Source: Podospora pseudocomata (Eukaryota; Ascomycota; Sordariomycetes; Sordariales; Podosporaceae). From it: a stretch of DNA of 64,000 nt. Position numbers and translations under genes: made by a program. Of this stretch, positions 1 to 10,434 are shown one piece after another; position 1 is the first letter of the stretch; every line of letters starts with the position of its first letter. The stretch is from positions 4,135,151-4,199,150 of the forward strand of contig NC_085890.1 of NCBI RefSeq assembly GCF_035222375.1, given 5' to 3'. The notes under the pieces were generated by a model. The model did no database searches, was not told the DNA's origin, and worked only from the letters and a program-made list of their open reading frames with translations.

Positions 1-794
1 ATAGCTGGCCTACAACATCAACTGGTAGATACTCACAAAAAGAACTTTTCCACAAGGACTTTAGCAGAAACAGATCTCTGGACAATCACAACCACCTGAG
101 GCGGGGTCAACCCGCTCTACCCCCGAACCCCCTGAGGTGACAACCAACTCCATATTTCGGCCCACAATACCTAGGTTCTTCTGACTTGACTACCTTACCA
201 AGCTACATCGCCAATCTCATTGATGCCACATGTAACGATCCATCACTGCATGTTTGCCGGTTTCTCACCCAGTCAGAACTCTTCGATTGGCCAAGCAACA
301 CTGTGCCGTTCCAGCATCAGCTTTACAAGGGGTCGACGAGACCAGATGGAAGCCGAGCCGCCGTCTGGGAATTCCAGTAAAAGTCGGGATGGTTTGGCGC
401 TAATGGCATGACCGCCTGCAGCCCTACGGCGTTGGGCCACGTTTTGTGCAGGAAAGGCGTCCAATGAAGAGATCACGGGAGCCCTCCCGCCTCCTCCATG
501 TTTCTTTGAGGCACGGTTTCCAAACCCAAGCTTATCTTGCAGATGTAGACCAAATCAGAGGCCGGCATGACGGAAGAAGCGAAGAGGCGAAGGAGCGCAC
601 ATGCATGCATCATTTTGCCAGCAGTGCTTCTAACGAAGCAGATCTTACATCAGCACTGTCTCCTGCACGTGCGTATGCGATCCAGTCAATGCGTTTTAAA
701 CCGCAAGGAGGTCGCCGATATTTACAACATCATCGCCGAGGTCCTTTCGTGCCGTCCGCTCACGCAACAATGCTACATCTGCGGGCCGTCAAAC
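1..794. other. No supported gene
   Basis: Several overlapping ORFs of 60-160 codons exist on both strands, but none has a recognisable domain, a signal peptide or consistent splice sites. I see no RNA gene here. The stretch is the 3' flank of the acetyltransferase gene that ends at 795. Confidence 0.5.
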
Positions 795-1527
795 TCAGTT
801 CAACACCTCCTCACCCTCCTCGCGCGGCCTCTTCCAGAGCATCGCGTAATGCGCCACGTCACCCAGGGCGATCTCTTCCCCGACTTGCTCAAACCCGAGC
901 CGTGAGTAGAGATACTTGCCCTCGGGGGTAGCAATCAGGAAGGCGTCTCGCTTCTCCCTGGCGGCCTGCTCCAGGCCATGCTTCACCAGCATCTTGCCAA
1001 TTCCTCTGCGCTTTTGAGTGGGATCCACGCCGAGAATCATCAAGTCTGTGTCAATGTCAGTTGTGTTGTAAGTGAGGAGATTCAAAGATAGGTAACTTAC
1101 ACCACATCTGGCTGTGCCCTTCTTTCCCCAGTGTTTGCTCAGTCACCACCTCCATGAGCCCGAAGATTTCTTTCAGAGCATCCTGGTCCAGCGAAGGCGG
1201 CAGCACGTCAACCTCTGTTTCGCTTGCAGTCTGGGGTTTGGCTGTCGGTGGGAGGGAGTCTGGGGTCTCCCACTGGGCATATCCCACAATCTGCTCACTG
1301 CCATCTTCCAGCTTGTCGACAACAACATAGGTTTTCTTGCCGTCCTTGATCCGCCTGGTGTTGCGGGCAGCCCTCCACTCGGCCTCCTCCGTTGCAGCAT
1401 CGGTGCGGGCGAGGTGGTGCAAATGCGCCGGGAATAAAATCCGGGAGAGGGTGGGCCCGAACGAGTCGCGGCCGATGACGCCGATGCGCGGGGAATCGGC
1501 GACGGTGGCTTCACGGAGGGTCAGCAT
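795..1527 (-). CDS. GNAT-family N-acetyltransferase, two exons
   Basis: Predicted acetyl-CoA-dependent N-acetyltransferase, probably cytosolic; substrate unknown. Two exons, 1527-1101 and 1045-795, flank a 55-nt intron (GTAAGT donor, ACACAG acceptor). Splicing restores the uninterrupted GNAT core MILGVDPTQKRRGIGKMLV, whose R-R-G-I-G-K is the acetyl-CoA pyrophosphate loop (Q/RxxGxG/A). A C-terminal YSRLGFEQVGE strand follows, which is also typical of the fold. The N-terminal half (TVADSPRIGVIGRDSFGP) resembles the fungal GNAT branch often annotated only as acetyltransferase domain protein. The product is about 225 residues, normal for the family. The gene stands alone; the next gene is on the same strand 286 bp upstream. 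Confidence 0.85.
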
Positions 1528-1813
1528 ATTGTTTGTTATGACTGAAGTGGATATGAAGTCCTAAGAGATGGAGAGGAGAGGTGAAAGGGGACAATGACTC
1601 ATATACTACAACTGGCATCATCCAGGTTTTGTGAGCAAAATTTGGATCTGTCACTTGCCGACGACAACCGGCCCGAGTCAGCGTCACTGTGGAGTCACCG
1701 AGCTTCCGAACTCGACAAGGTGGCCCCGGCCGGGTCTCTAAATGCGAGCTGGGGGGCTACCTCGAATCTAGGGATTACGATCATGCCAGAATAGGAAGCT
1801 TGTATTCGTTGTC

Positions 1814-2897
1814 TTAGAGAATAGGATGACGTATCACCACCTTTTCGCAGCTGATCCTACCCTCCGCTGACGAGTTGATTGCGAGGACAGCGTCCTCCTT
1901 TGACCGCACCACTCTTGTCGGCATCGGCTTCCAGGCTGCGGCGTGATTCTCCAGAAACCATGTCATAACTTTGTCCTGCCGGCTCCATGTCCACTCTGGA
2001 GATTGTTTTGACAAGGCACCCCATTTGCGCGAAAAGATGGCAAACTCCCAATCCGAATCCCACTCTCTGGGGACTGGGCGAGCGCATGCCAAAGCATCTC
2101 GCTCTTGATCACCAGAGAGACATTGCTTTCCCCAGTAGCAACTGCTATTCTCGTACGTTGACCCCGCATCTTCCAACCCAGTTTCAACGGCATCAAACAC
2201 CGCTGTCAGCGTTACATCGAGGCTCTGGAGCGTCCGTTTGATCTCCTTGGTGGTTTCCTCTGGGTGCGTATAGTCAAATACATGCGTTGCCCCGATGCCC
2301 CTAAGCAGGTCATGATTCTTGGTCGAGGCCACAACAAAGATGAACTCGACGCCTATCTCTCTGGCCACTTGAATGGCTGCCCACCCAACCGCGCTAGCAC
2401 CGCCCCAGATGAGGACTCCTTTTCCTTGAGAATGGGTTCCTGAGGGCAGTTGTTCAATTCCAGCACTTGCGAAACCAACCCCGAAAATATTGATAAATGC
2501 ATCAGCAGCAGTCAACAGAGAAGTAGGGAGGCCTGCTGCTGCTTCCGCACTGAGGCCTTCAGGCCGCGTCCAAATTAGATCCGACCGGGCAAGAATGTAG
2601 GGTTGATGAGCCCCAGCATGAAGCGGGCGGTGTGGGCCTGGCCAGGTCAACCCCAAGACAGGAGTGTTGGTTGTAAGATTAATGCCAGCATAGTCAAAGC
2701 CGATGATGGAAGAGTGAAACCCGAGATTGAAGTGCTTTTTGTCCGCAGGTTGGATAGCGGAGTGAGTGACTTTGATAGGGACATGAGTCTGGGGGGCTAA
2801 AGGGAGAGGCTGCGATGGGGAAGGGAGCGGCGATGGGGGTTATCTCGCCATCAGAAGAGAGAAAGAGGGCGGTGAGATGTGTTGTAGCTTCAGTCAT
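1814..2897 (-). pseudogene. Zinc-type alcohol dehydrogenase-like (MDR) oxidoreductase, frameshifted
   Basis: Medium-chain dehydrogenase/reductase of the quinone-oxidoreductase/ToxD-like enoyl reductase branch; NADPH-dependent, substrate unknown. The frame starting at 2897 gives a typical N-terminus (THLTALFLSSDGEI). The body lies in another frame: HVPIKVTHSAIQPADKKHFN, then FDYAGI, then the Rossmann segment GVLIWGGASAVGWAAIQVA and the C-terminus near 1814. The frames meet at a run of six G on the + strand (2791-2796). Removing one base would give continuous SPQTHVP. No GT donor lies between the start and that point, so an intron cannot explain the shift. It is either a sequencing or assembly indel or a true null allele. 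The Rossmann half is otherwise intact to the stop. Confidence 0.75.
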
Positions 2898-3525
2898 GTT
2901 TTTTGGGGAAAGTTTGGCAAAATGAACGGCATGGCCTCGTAGAGATTCGTGGCAAGGACTGGGTCATCTCTTAACGTTTTATCGTCGACAACTCTCAGTC
3001 TGGTGTGCTTGATCAGATCAAAGGAGGTATCCCCGGACTTCGGCGGAGGGTTTGCCGGTGATGATTAGAAATCTTGCTGTGATTTTTGATCTTTTCAATT
3101 TGTAATGGTCGCACCAGATTATGGCGTCATTACGAAAACTGTCAGCAGGTGATCTTGGGTCTTACCCAAACCCTTTTCCCAATTGATTAGGGGTAAAGGA
3201 GGTGAAAAGGAGACATTGGCAATGATGGAATACGCCTCTTTCTACCTTGTACACTGATTTTATTCGTTGGCTGTAATGGGAAACTTCGATATTGGTTTCA
3301 CAAAATGCATTGTTTACTGAGATACCTTGGGACGTATCGAAGCATATGAATTGCGGGAATCCTAAACTCTGGAATGTAACCTGCCCTACAGTCCAGAAAA
3401 AGTCAACGAAGTACCTAGCTAAAAGAGTGACAAGAAGCTCCGAAGATACCCAGCTAACAATCTTTTTACCCCTTAAGTTCCCCACGAACCCCATCGTTTG
3501 CTCAGAAAATTTCTCTCATACCCTC
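2898..3525. other. Intergenic, no supported gene
   Basis: Common upstream region of the MDR gene and 3' flank of the secreted-protein gene. A 110-codon minus ORF (3162-3494) has no recognisable features and is not called. Confidence 0.45.
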
Positions 3526-4173
3526 TCAGAAGCAGTTGTTCTTGACAGTACTGATACCCAACAGCTCGGCACTCAAGTTGACCAAGATTTCGCCACCAGC
3601 CTTCAACTTCTCGGCCTTGGTGGTGGCTCCCAACATGAGCTTAACAGCCTGCTTCGCACCCCCAAGCGCCTTGATGTACTTCTTGATCCTGAGCAGCTTG
3701 GCAGCAGGCACAGCAGTGGTGGCCAGGAGTTGAACAATGGCGGCAACACATTTGGCAATCTTCCACAGCGAGGCCCTGGCGGCGAGCTCACCCCTCTCGA
3801 AGAGGCTCAAGTTCTCCTCAACGGCATCAACATAATCGGTGTCCCGCTTGAGAGCCGTTTCGGGCTCACGGTCTCCGTTGGCAACGAGCCACTGGTGGAG
3901 CACTTCATCTCCCTTCTCGAGGATGTCGTCGGGAATGCGCTCGATCTCGGCAAAGAGGTGGTCGAGGGGGAAGTCGAAGTCGCGAGTGAAGTTGAAGTTG
4001 GCTGCCCAGGTGGCAGGGGCCTGTGCGCGAGCTTCCAGAACGGCAGGGACACCCGCGTCGTTCTCAAAGTCGTCGGTGTCAGGGAGAAGGCCATGATTGT
4101 CATAGGGGGCGGGAATGGCGGTGACAGTGGCCACAAAGAAAGCGGCAGCAGTGGTGAGGAGTTGGAACTTCAT
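3526..4173 (-). CDS. Small secreted protein, unknown function
   Basis: Hypothetical extracellular protein of 215 residues. I chose the ATG at 4173 because it opens a clear signal peptide (MKFQLLTTAAAFFVATVTA, then IPAP); the frame is open further upstream but lacks such a start. Possible dibasic or Kex2-like sites follow (LEARAQ, LKRDT). An acidic middle region precedes a lysine-rich, Ala/Leu-rich C-terminal segment of about 80 residues that looks amphipathic-helical. It ends in NNCF, and there are only two Cys in total. A TATAAA-like sequence sits about 140 bp upstream on the minus strand (near 4313). I do not recognise the family. A long + strand ORF over the same DNA is a shadow. Confidence 0.7.
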   Translation of the reverse strand: MKFQLLTTAAAFFVATVTAIPAPYDNHGLLPDTDDFENDAGVPAVLEARAQAPATWAANFNFTRDFDFPLDHLFAEIERIPDDILEKGDEVLHQWLVANGDREPETALKRDTDYVDAVEENLSLFERGELAARASLWKIAKCVAAIVQLLATTAVPAAKLLRIKKYIKALGGAKQAVKLMLGATTKAEKLKAGGEILVNLSAELLGISTVKNNCF

Positions 4174-5241
4174 GTTGATGGTTGGAAGTCTGAGAGTAAT
4201 GTAGTGGACTGTTGCTAAAGGGTTTTCGAAGGATGAGCAAGCTAGATGGTGCTTTGAAAGCTGTTGATGATGAGGGTGATTATGGAGAATAGACACGGAT
4301 GAAGTGGCCCCCTTTATACAATTTTCTGGCTCTTTCATGAACCTTTTTGGCCTTTGCTGCTGCTCTCATCCTCACCACCACCCAAAAAAATCCCACGTCT
4401 CACCTTCGCACCAGGATAATCTTGGAGTTGCTGACCCGACTCTGGGCAACTTCATTAAGCTTCGGTCTCTCAACTTGGAAATCATCAGGGGTCGATTAGG
4501 TTATGCAACAAGCAGTCTCTCTATCTCCAAGTACATGCGGCGCAGAACAAGGCTCTGCCCCTGAAATCATGCGGCAGATAGATAATCGGCAACGTGAGCC
4601 TTGTCAGACAGGCTGTGGTCTACATCTTTCTTAGTGAGGTGGGACAAAGGTTGAGCCGTGCCAAGGTAAGCGTTGTGAGTATAGAGATGGAGGGTTACAT
4701 TAGGCGTGCGGCGTTGGGCGCAGTCGTTGGCCTGAATAAGTCCAGCTGAACTGCAGAAGAAGAGTGTTTGGATGAGCTTGTTTGTGCCACCCCCCGCACT
4801 TTGATCTGGCCAAGCACAATGAGATATACCTAGATGATCTGCAACAAGTGTATTTCACACGGGTGGTCTGCGGGAGCTCAAGGAAGAAGAAATATGGTGA
4901 GCATGATGTATCGAGAGAGCAAACTATTTACTAAAATGAATACAAATAGAAAAAGCAATATGCCCTCACAACCTGACCCACTTCAACCGGTCCTCCCACA
5001 TGATCTTATCGCCGACAATGACAAGTGATGCTGGTTGACGACCTCCAACGGGCAGGCACCGTGCATTGTTCACGATCCAATCAAGGCGGTCGACGTCAGC
5101 GTCGGACGGACATTGTGGGGACGGCGTTGAACCGGGCATTGTGGATGAATCAAGCACAGCATTATCTCCGGTTCTTTGAAGGAACTGCTCTGCCATTTCT
5201 TCTTTTCGACAGAATCACATTGATATAGGTCACGGTCATAG
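4174..5241. other. Divergent intergenic region
   Basis: Shared upstream region between the minus-strand secreted-protein gene and the plus-strand monooxygenase gene, a little over 1 kb. Small ORFs here have no recognisable content, and I see no RNA gene. Confidence 0.45.
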
Positions 5242-6624
5242 ATGGGTCAGCTTTCTGCCTCTTGCCCCACCGATGGGCAACCACATCGGGCGGCGGTGGT
5301 CGGCGCTGGAATAGCAGGCTTGTGCGCCGCCATCGCCCTCCGTCGTGCAGGATGGCATGTCGCCGTGTACGAGAAGAGCAGCTTCAAAAACGAAATTGGT
5401 GCGGCCATCACGATAACTCCCAACGCGACCTTGGTCCTGGAACGGTTTGGATTCGACTTTTTGGAACTCGGCGGCGTTCGCAATGAGATGCTCCTGCGCT
5501 ACGAGGCGAAGAACTTGTCCCTGCTTCAAAAGGAATACTATGGCCCTGACTCAGGCGCAGAATGGAGTCGCTTTTGGTCAGTTCACAGGGTGGACTTGCA
5601 CAGCGGGCTCAGAGGGCTAGCGACCCAGACGCAAGACAACACACCAGGGCCACCAGCAGATATCCGATTGGGCCAAGAAATTACGGGAATCGATTGCGAG
5701 GCCGGCACAGTCAAACTCAAAGACGGGAGACTGGAGCAGTATGACTTGGTAATAATAGCGGATGGGGCTCATGTAAGTCTGGACTCTTTCATCACGCCCA
5801 GGAAGGGAAACTGATCAGCATAGAGCCGCTTAATTGAGGATTTTACCGGGAATCCGTCCACGGTTCACCGTACAGGCCGGTCTATTTACAGATGGCTGGT
5901 ATCCATGGACGAGGTCAATGCAGATCCTGTACTCCAAAACCTCTACACAGACCCGCAGGGAAGTCGGAAAAGCGGCTTCGTGGCTTGGGTTGATAAAGAA
6001 ACCAGGATACTTTGGGTCAGCTACAAGTGTAGGGGCGGCAAGGTGCTGAACAATGCCGTGGTTCATGACACGCAAACCGGTGAAGGAGAAGAGGATCTTT
6101 GGCAGTCTCCCGTATCACGAGATCAAATCCTTAAGGTGCTTTGCAACTTTCACCCGTCAGTTCAAAACATGGTCTTCATGACGGCCGAGGACGGCATCAA
6201 AGCCCACCACCTCTACAAACGGCTTCCACTCCAAAGCTTTGTTCGTGGAAAGACGTTGGTGATGGGAGATGCAGCACATGTCATGATGCCCATTCATGCG
6301 GCCGGAGCAAGCGTGGCTATCGAGACAGCGGCCACGTTGGAAACACTTTTCGACCTTTCCGGGAGCACATGGACGATGGACAGCCGGCTGGAGATGTTTG
6401 ACAAGCTCCGAGTGCCCCGATGTAACCTCGCCATGCTTTCTTCCAACGCTGGCCCGGAATGGCTCCACGTTCCGGGTGTGGAGGACGAGATTCGAAAGTA
6501 CTACTCTGGCCCTCTGCCGCCTGCTGGTGCCATGCCTTATAGCAGTGCGTTTAGGGACGTCTTGTTCAAACACGACGAATACCGAGCCGCAAGAGAGTGC
6601 ATGGACAAGACAGCCAAGAACTAG
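5242..6624 (+). CDS. FAD-dependent monooxygenase (salicylate hydroxylase-like)
   Basis: Class A flavoprotein monooxygenase that would hydroxylate an aromatic or polyketide-like substrate using NAD(P)H and O2. Two exons, 5242-5772 and 5824-6624, are joined across a 51-nt intron (GTAAGT donor, CATAG acceptor). Splicing restores IIADGAH-SRLIEDFTG, the expected DG motif region. The protein is 443 residues. Visible motifs are the N-terminal dinucleotide fold VVGAGIAGLCAAIALRRAG with YEKS at the end of beta-2, and the second FAD motif GDAAHVMMPIHAAG. The length is normal for salicylate hydroxylase-like fungal enzymes. The substrate cannot be read from sequence, and no biosynthetic cluster surrounds it. 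Confidence 0.9.
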
Positions 6625-7681
6625 GTGGACGAGGTGGGAAAGAGACGGAAGACCAGCAGAGACGGATAAATTGCTGCAGGCAAGGAGCTGTGCAGTAGAA
6701 CAGATGCAAATGACACGAGTTTTGATTGCGCCAGCTCTCTCGGGGTATGTCACCCCATTTGCGTGGTCTTGGATGCCAATACCTCCTCAAACTCTTATCA
6801 GATGAGGAAGTTGTGGGTAAATCAGACATTTCCCCCACGTTTTTGTCCTCAAGGTATCCAGGAAATGAGTGAGTGGCGGGTATGTACCTGTGGTCGGGTT
6901 GGATAACGAGCTCGCTCTCGGTGATTTGGTGAATGTGGAATGTGGTGGGAGGTGACAACAAGGTGATTTTCCTTCTCAGGCTATGAGGCAACCCTCATTC
7001 ATCACACCTTGAATACGACGTTCCAATGACACCCCAAGGGATTCTAGAAGAATTCCCCCCCCACATTGTCAATCCCTATTCGGGCTGCATCCAAGCGAGA
7101 CTCTCTTGTGCTATCACAAGCTGCACACCTCGACAGTGCCGAGAGACAATGCTGTACCGCTGGCTATATGAAGTGTAAATGTAGCGGAGCTTCTTCGGGT
7201 TACCGCCAAGGCGGATTCAACCTTTTATACAGACTCTGGCCCACGAAATGACGGCACGACGCCCGCCGTTCCTGCATGACCCCAGCACAGCGTCCTCGGT
7301 AAAATCGGCAGCCTGTCATTTAGCCTCTATCTGGAATCTCACTTGCTTATAACACTGCAAATGCTCCGGATAGTGCCTCACTGTGACGCCCAAGACGTGT
7401 AAATTAAGAAAAGAACAGCTTCTGAGCGGGTTCCTGATCTAACAGCCGGCAGCCGAGATGCCTTCTCCAAAAAACCAAGACCGTGAGGTCCCTAATCAGG
7501 GCTTGTGGGGTGAAGGGTCAAGACACGGGGCATGAGGGGGTCGTGGATGAGAGATGAAGCCGAGTGGAAATTGATTATTTACATGAGCTCTCCCATCCCT
7601 TCGTCGGGAGTTGCCAACTTGATCCTGCTCCTCGTCCCGCCCCTCTAGACCGACGACAGTGAGCGTGAAACGACAGCAAAG
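6625..7681. other. Intergenic, no supported gene
   Basis: Upstream region of the CBM18 gene. Short ORFs on both strands have no recognisable domains; the 198-codon minus ORF that begins at 6753 overlaps the monooxygenase exon and is a shadow. Confidence 0.45.
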
Positions 7682-8692
7682 ATGAAGTCCATGTACATTG
7701 GACTGGCAGCAGCTGCCTTGTCGTGGACAGGCGTGCTGGCCAGCGAGAGCAACAACGCCATTCCCAACGAAGCCCTCCTCGCTCGTCGCCCTCGTGTGCT
7801 CCAAAGCCGCCACCGAAACGGCACCACTGACTACGCCCAGCTTGGTCTTCGTCAGGAAGGTGGCAGATGCGGAGCGGGAGTTGGACGCTGCCCCGATGGG
7901 CAGTGCTGCTCCGACTATGGCTTCTGCGGTTTGACCGTTGACCACTGCCATCCTCTGTTTGACTGTCAAGCCCAGTATGGTGTCTGCGGATGGCCTCCCC
8001 CGGTGCCTGCCACCACATCGACTCCTCCTCCCCCCCCAACGACCACGTCAACCCCCCCACCCCCTCCCACCACCACTTCCACCACTGCTCCCCCGCCTCC
8101 TCCTACCACGACAAGCCGTGTGGTTGTAATCCCCCCGAGCAGCACCTCATCGACTCCCTCTGTTCCCCAGCCTACTGGTCCCCTGGTTGTGACCACCAAT
8201 GGCCAGTGCGGAAACGGCACCATGTGCATTGGAAACCCCAACTACGGCCCTTGCTGCTCGCAGTATTTCTGGTGCGGTTCCTCAATTGACTTCTGCGGTG
8301 CCGGCTGTCAGTCCAACTTTGGTGCTTGTCTCGGCATCCCTGGTCTGCCTGGAACTCCCATCAACGGCACGACCACAAGCACCTCGCCCGTTGTCCCGCC
8401 CACGACCACATCCACCCCGGTTGTTGTGCCTCCCACCACCACCAGCACCACCACCACGAGCTCGACTTCCACCAGGACCACCTCCACCACTTCTGTCGCG
8501 CCCACTCCTACCCTGGTCCTCCCACCCGGTCAGAGATCTTCTACCGACGGACGCTGTGGCAGCGGTCAGAACTGCTTGGGTTCCACCTTCGGAAGATGCT
8601 GCTCGCAGTTTGGCTGGTGCGGCGATGGCGATCAGTACTGCCCGTATATTGTCGGGTGCCAGCCCGAGTTTGGCTACTGCGATCCCAACTAA
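7682..8692 (+). CDS. Secreted chitin-binding protein with three CBM18 (hevein-type) modules
   Basis: Predicted extracellular chitin-binding protein of 336 residues, one exon. A signal peptide (MKSMYIGLAAAALSWTGVLA) precedes three hevein-like ChtBD1/CBM18 modules. Their cores are CPDGQCCSDYGFCG (about residue 70), GPCCSQYFWCGSS (about 190) and GRCCSQFGWCGDG (about 300), each with the CC-S-x-aromatic-x-x-CG core and flanking Cys. Long Pro/Thr/Ser linkers, probably O-glycosylated, separate them. No catalytic domain is present. It therefore looks like a stand-alone lectin, either protecting the hypha's own chitin or masking fragments from host receptors. The function is inferred from architecture; the domain call is firm. 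Confidence 0.93.
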   Translation: MKSMYIGLAAAALSWTGVLASESNNAIPNEALLARRPRVLQSRHRNGTTDYAQLGLRQEGGRCGAGVGRCPDGQCCSDYGFCGLTVDHCHPLFDCQAQYGVCGWPPPVPATTSTPPPPPTTTSTPPPPPTTTSTTAPPPPPTTTSRVVVIPPSSTSSTPSVPQPTGPLVVTTNGQCGNGTMCIGNPNYGPCCSQYFWCGSSIDFCGAGCQSNFGACLGIPGLPGTPINGTTTSTSPVVPPTTTSTPVVVPPTTTSTTTTSSTSTRTTSTTSVAPTPTLVLPPGQRSSTDGRCGSGQNCLGSTFGRCCSQFGWCGDGDQYCPYIVGCQPEFGYCDPN

Positions 8693-8999
8693 GCTGCAGT
8701 TCCCTTGTTTACTGTAGAATTACGCGTTGTAGACAGCAATTGGGTCTGTCGTTCGTGCGGAGAGAGAAGACTTGAAGGTTTAATGGCTGGAAGATTACAG
8801 CAAATATCAAGTTTATGTTCAGATTGAGTCCCTATTTTGTTCCAACATGTGTTATGATCCACCAATTGTCAAAAAGCGACCGCACCTATATGAAGTGTGC
8901 CGATGATGTCAGTTGGGGTAAGCAATAATGAAAAAAGGGGGGTACTCCATGGGCGGTGGGCCGAGTGTGGATGGGTGGGGAAGCAAAAATGATGAAATC
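8693..8999. other. 3' flank of CBM18 gene
   Basis: AT-rich 3' untranslated and intergenic sequence up to the tRNA. No gene seen. Confidence 0.4.
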
Positions 9000-9073
9000 T
9001 GATTTCGTCCAGGCTCGAACTGGAGACCTTCAGTGTGTTAGACTGACGTGATAACCAACTACACCACGAAACC
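9000..9073 (-). tRNA. tRNA-Val (AAC)
   Basis: The minus strand folds as a 74-nt cloverleaf. The acceptor stem GGTTTCG pairs with CGAAATC, followed by discriminator A. The anticodon loop CTAACAC gives anticodon AAC. The T arm is TCCAG-TTCGAGC-CTGGA. There is no intron. The A and B box positions are standard for Pol III. Confidence 0.95.
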
Positions 9074-9503
9074 ATCCAATTTGTGATGATCACCGCATGA
9101 AATAGACCTTGTGTAGGGATGGCAACGTGACAATAACGAACATCACACATGGTCTACAAGCAATAACTGCCCAGCAAGCAAACCGAACAGGATACAAGTG
9201 GCATCTAACTGTATACTTCACAAATATCAGCCCATCCAGCAGTCATGGGGTGCATCGGCAGATGGTTGCAGCGGGTGCATCATGCTCGGCTGAATCTGAT
9301 GCGCCATTGGCTAGCTAACACCTCAGCCCCTATTCATCTCCTGACACTTTCCAATACAATGCCGGCACCGCCCGTGTAAAAATAAGCCTATAAGAACAAC
9401 AAGCCGCCAGAGCCAGCGCAAAAATATCTTGACAATTTTTTCTACCGTCCAAATACACCTGCATTACCTTTCCCCATCACCATCACCTGCATTACCATTA
9501 ACC
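9074..9503. other. 5' region of the RS-rich gene
   Basis: Intergenic. It contains the pyrimidine-rich leader (TTTCCCCATCACC repeats) directly before the start codon at 9504. No separate gene. Confidence 0.4.
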
Positions 9504-10313
9504 ATGAACCACAACATCACCGACGTTGCCCCTTACCAACCGCTACTTCCACGTCTGCACTCCCCAACTTCATATCCGAAGAAGAAGAAATCCGGGATAT
9601 TTCCTGATCTCACCAAGAATATCAACTTGGGCGAAGACATTGACCTCGTCGTTGGCCTCACAGCCACAGCGCTCACAGCCGACCAAGTCCTCAAGCTCAA
9701 AGACAGCAAAAAGCACAAGGCCATGCATTTAGCAAAGGCCAGCCTGAGTGCCGCCGCCGCCGCTACCGCGTTTACCATGATGAAAAGAGAGCATAATGAA
9801 AGAGTCGGGCGGGAGAGGACACGTCGGCGTCCCGAGAGTGAGTCCAGGTCAACTCTTAGCACAACAAAAGGCGAGAAGCACGAGTGCCACAGTAGGAGCA
9901 CCTCACGATCTAGCTCACGTCCGAGATCATTCGAGAGAGCGAGGAGAAGAAGCAGAAGCCGAGACCGGAAGCTGCCCTACCCTGACTTGGAAGCACAAGA
10001 GCCAGAAGATCACAAGGTACGATGGGCTCTAGTTCCCTCGCCACCATTTCAGGAGGAACATCAAGAGCAGCGTGCAGAGAGCCCCGAAGACTACAGCTAC
10101 GCGAGCTCGCGTCTGGCGCCACCGCCAGACGAACGATACCACCACAGAGGCAGGGCTCGGACAACGTCACCAGTCCGCAGGCAAGACGATGACCGGTGGC
10201 CCGATAACCATCGGCACCATCACCGAAGAAAGAAGTCAGAAGGACAGTCAAGATGGCACACTTTCTTTGACCTGCTTGGTCAAGAGTTATTACAGAGGCA
10301 GCAGAAAGCTTGA
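9504..10313 (+). CDS. Arg/Ser-rich hypothetical protein
   Basis: Unrecognised 269-residue protein. The ATG at 9504 (MNHNITDVAPYQ) is preferred over an in-frame ATG at 9429 because the upstream codons translate a pyrimidine-rich leader. After a short polar N-terminus comes a compact segment (NLGEDIDLVVGLTATALTA, then an Ala-rich helix about residues 80-95). The rest is a low-complexity basic tail full of RS, SR and RRR dipeptides with His clusters. This suggests a nuclear or RNA-associated, largely disordered protein, which is only inference from composition. One exon. Confidence 0.65.
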   Translation: MNHNITDVAPYQPLLPRLHSPTSYPKKKKSGIFPDLTKNINLGEDIDLVVGLTATALTADQVLKLKDSKKHKAMHLAKASLSAAAAATAFTMMKREHNERVGRERTRRRPESESRSTLSTTKGEKHECHSRSTSRSSSRPRSFERARRRSRSRDRKLPYPDLEAQEPEDHKVRWALVPSPPFQEEHQEQRAESPEDYSYASSRLAPPPDERYHHRGRARTTSPVRRQDDDRWPDNHRHHHRRKKSEGQSRWHTFFDLLGQELLQRQQKA

Positions 10314-10434
10314 GACGACTCTTGGAGATATAGACAGCACTTTTCCTTTAGATACAAACTGAGACAATCAAAAAATCGTATATGTAACCCAATACACTAC
10401 TCCTAAACTCCGATCATGCCGCAGAAAGCACCCA

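Noticed and set aside
446-931. 161-codon + ORF near the left edge
   Set aside because: No domain, signal peptide or splice support; overlaps the 3' end of the acetyltransferase gene.
3292-4218. 308-codon + strand ORF
   Set aside because: Antisense shadow of the signal-peptide-bearing secreted protein on the minus strand.
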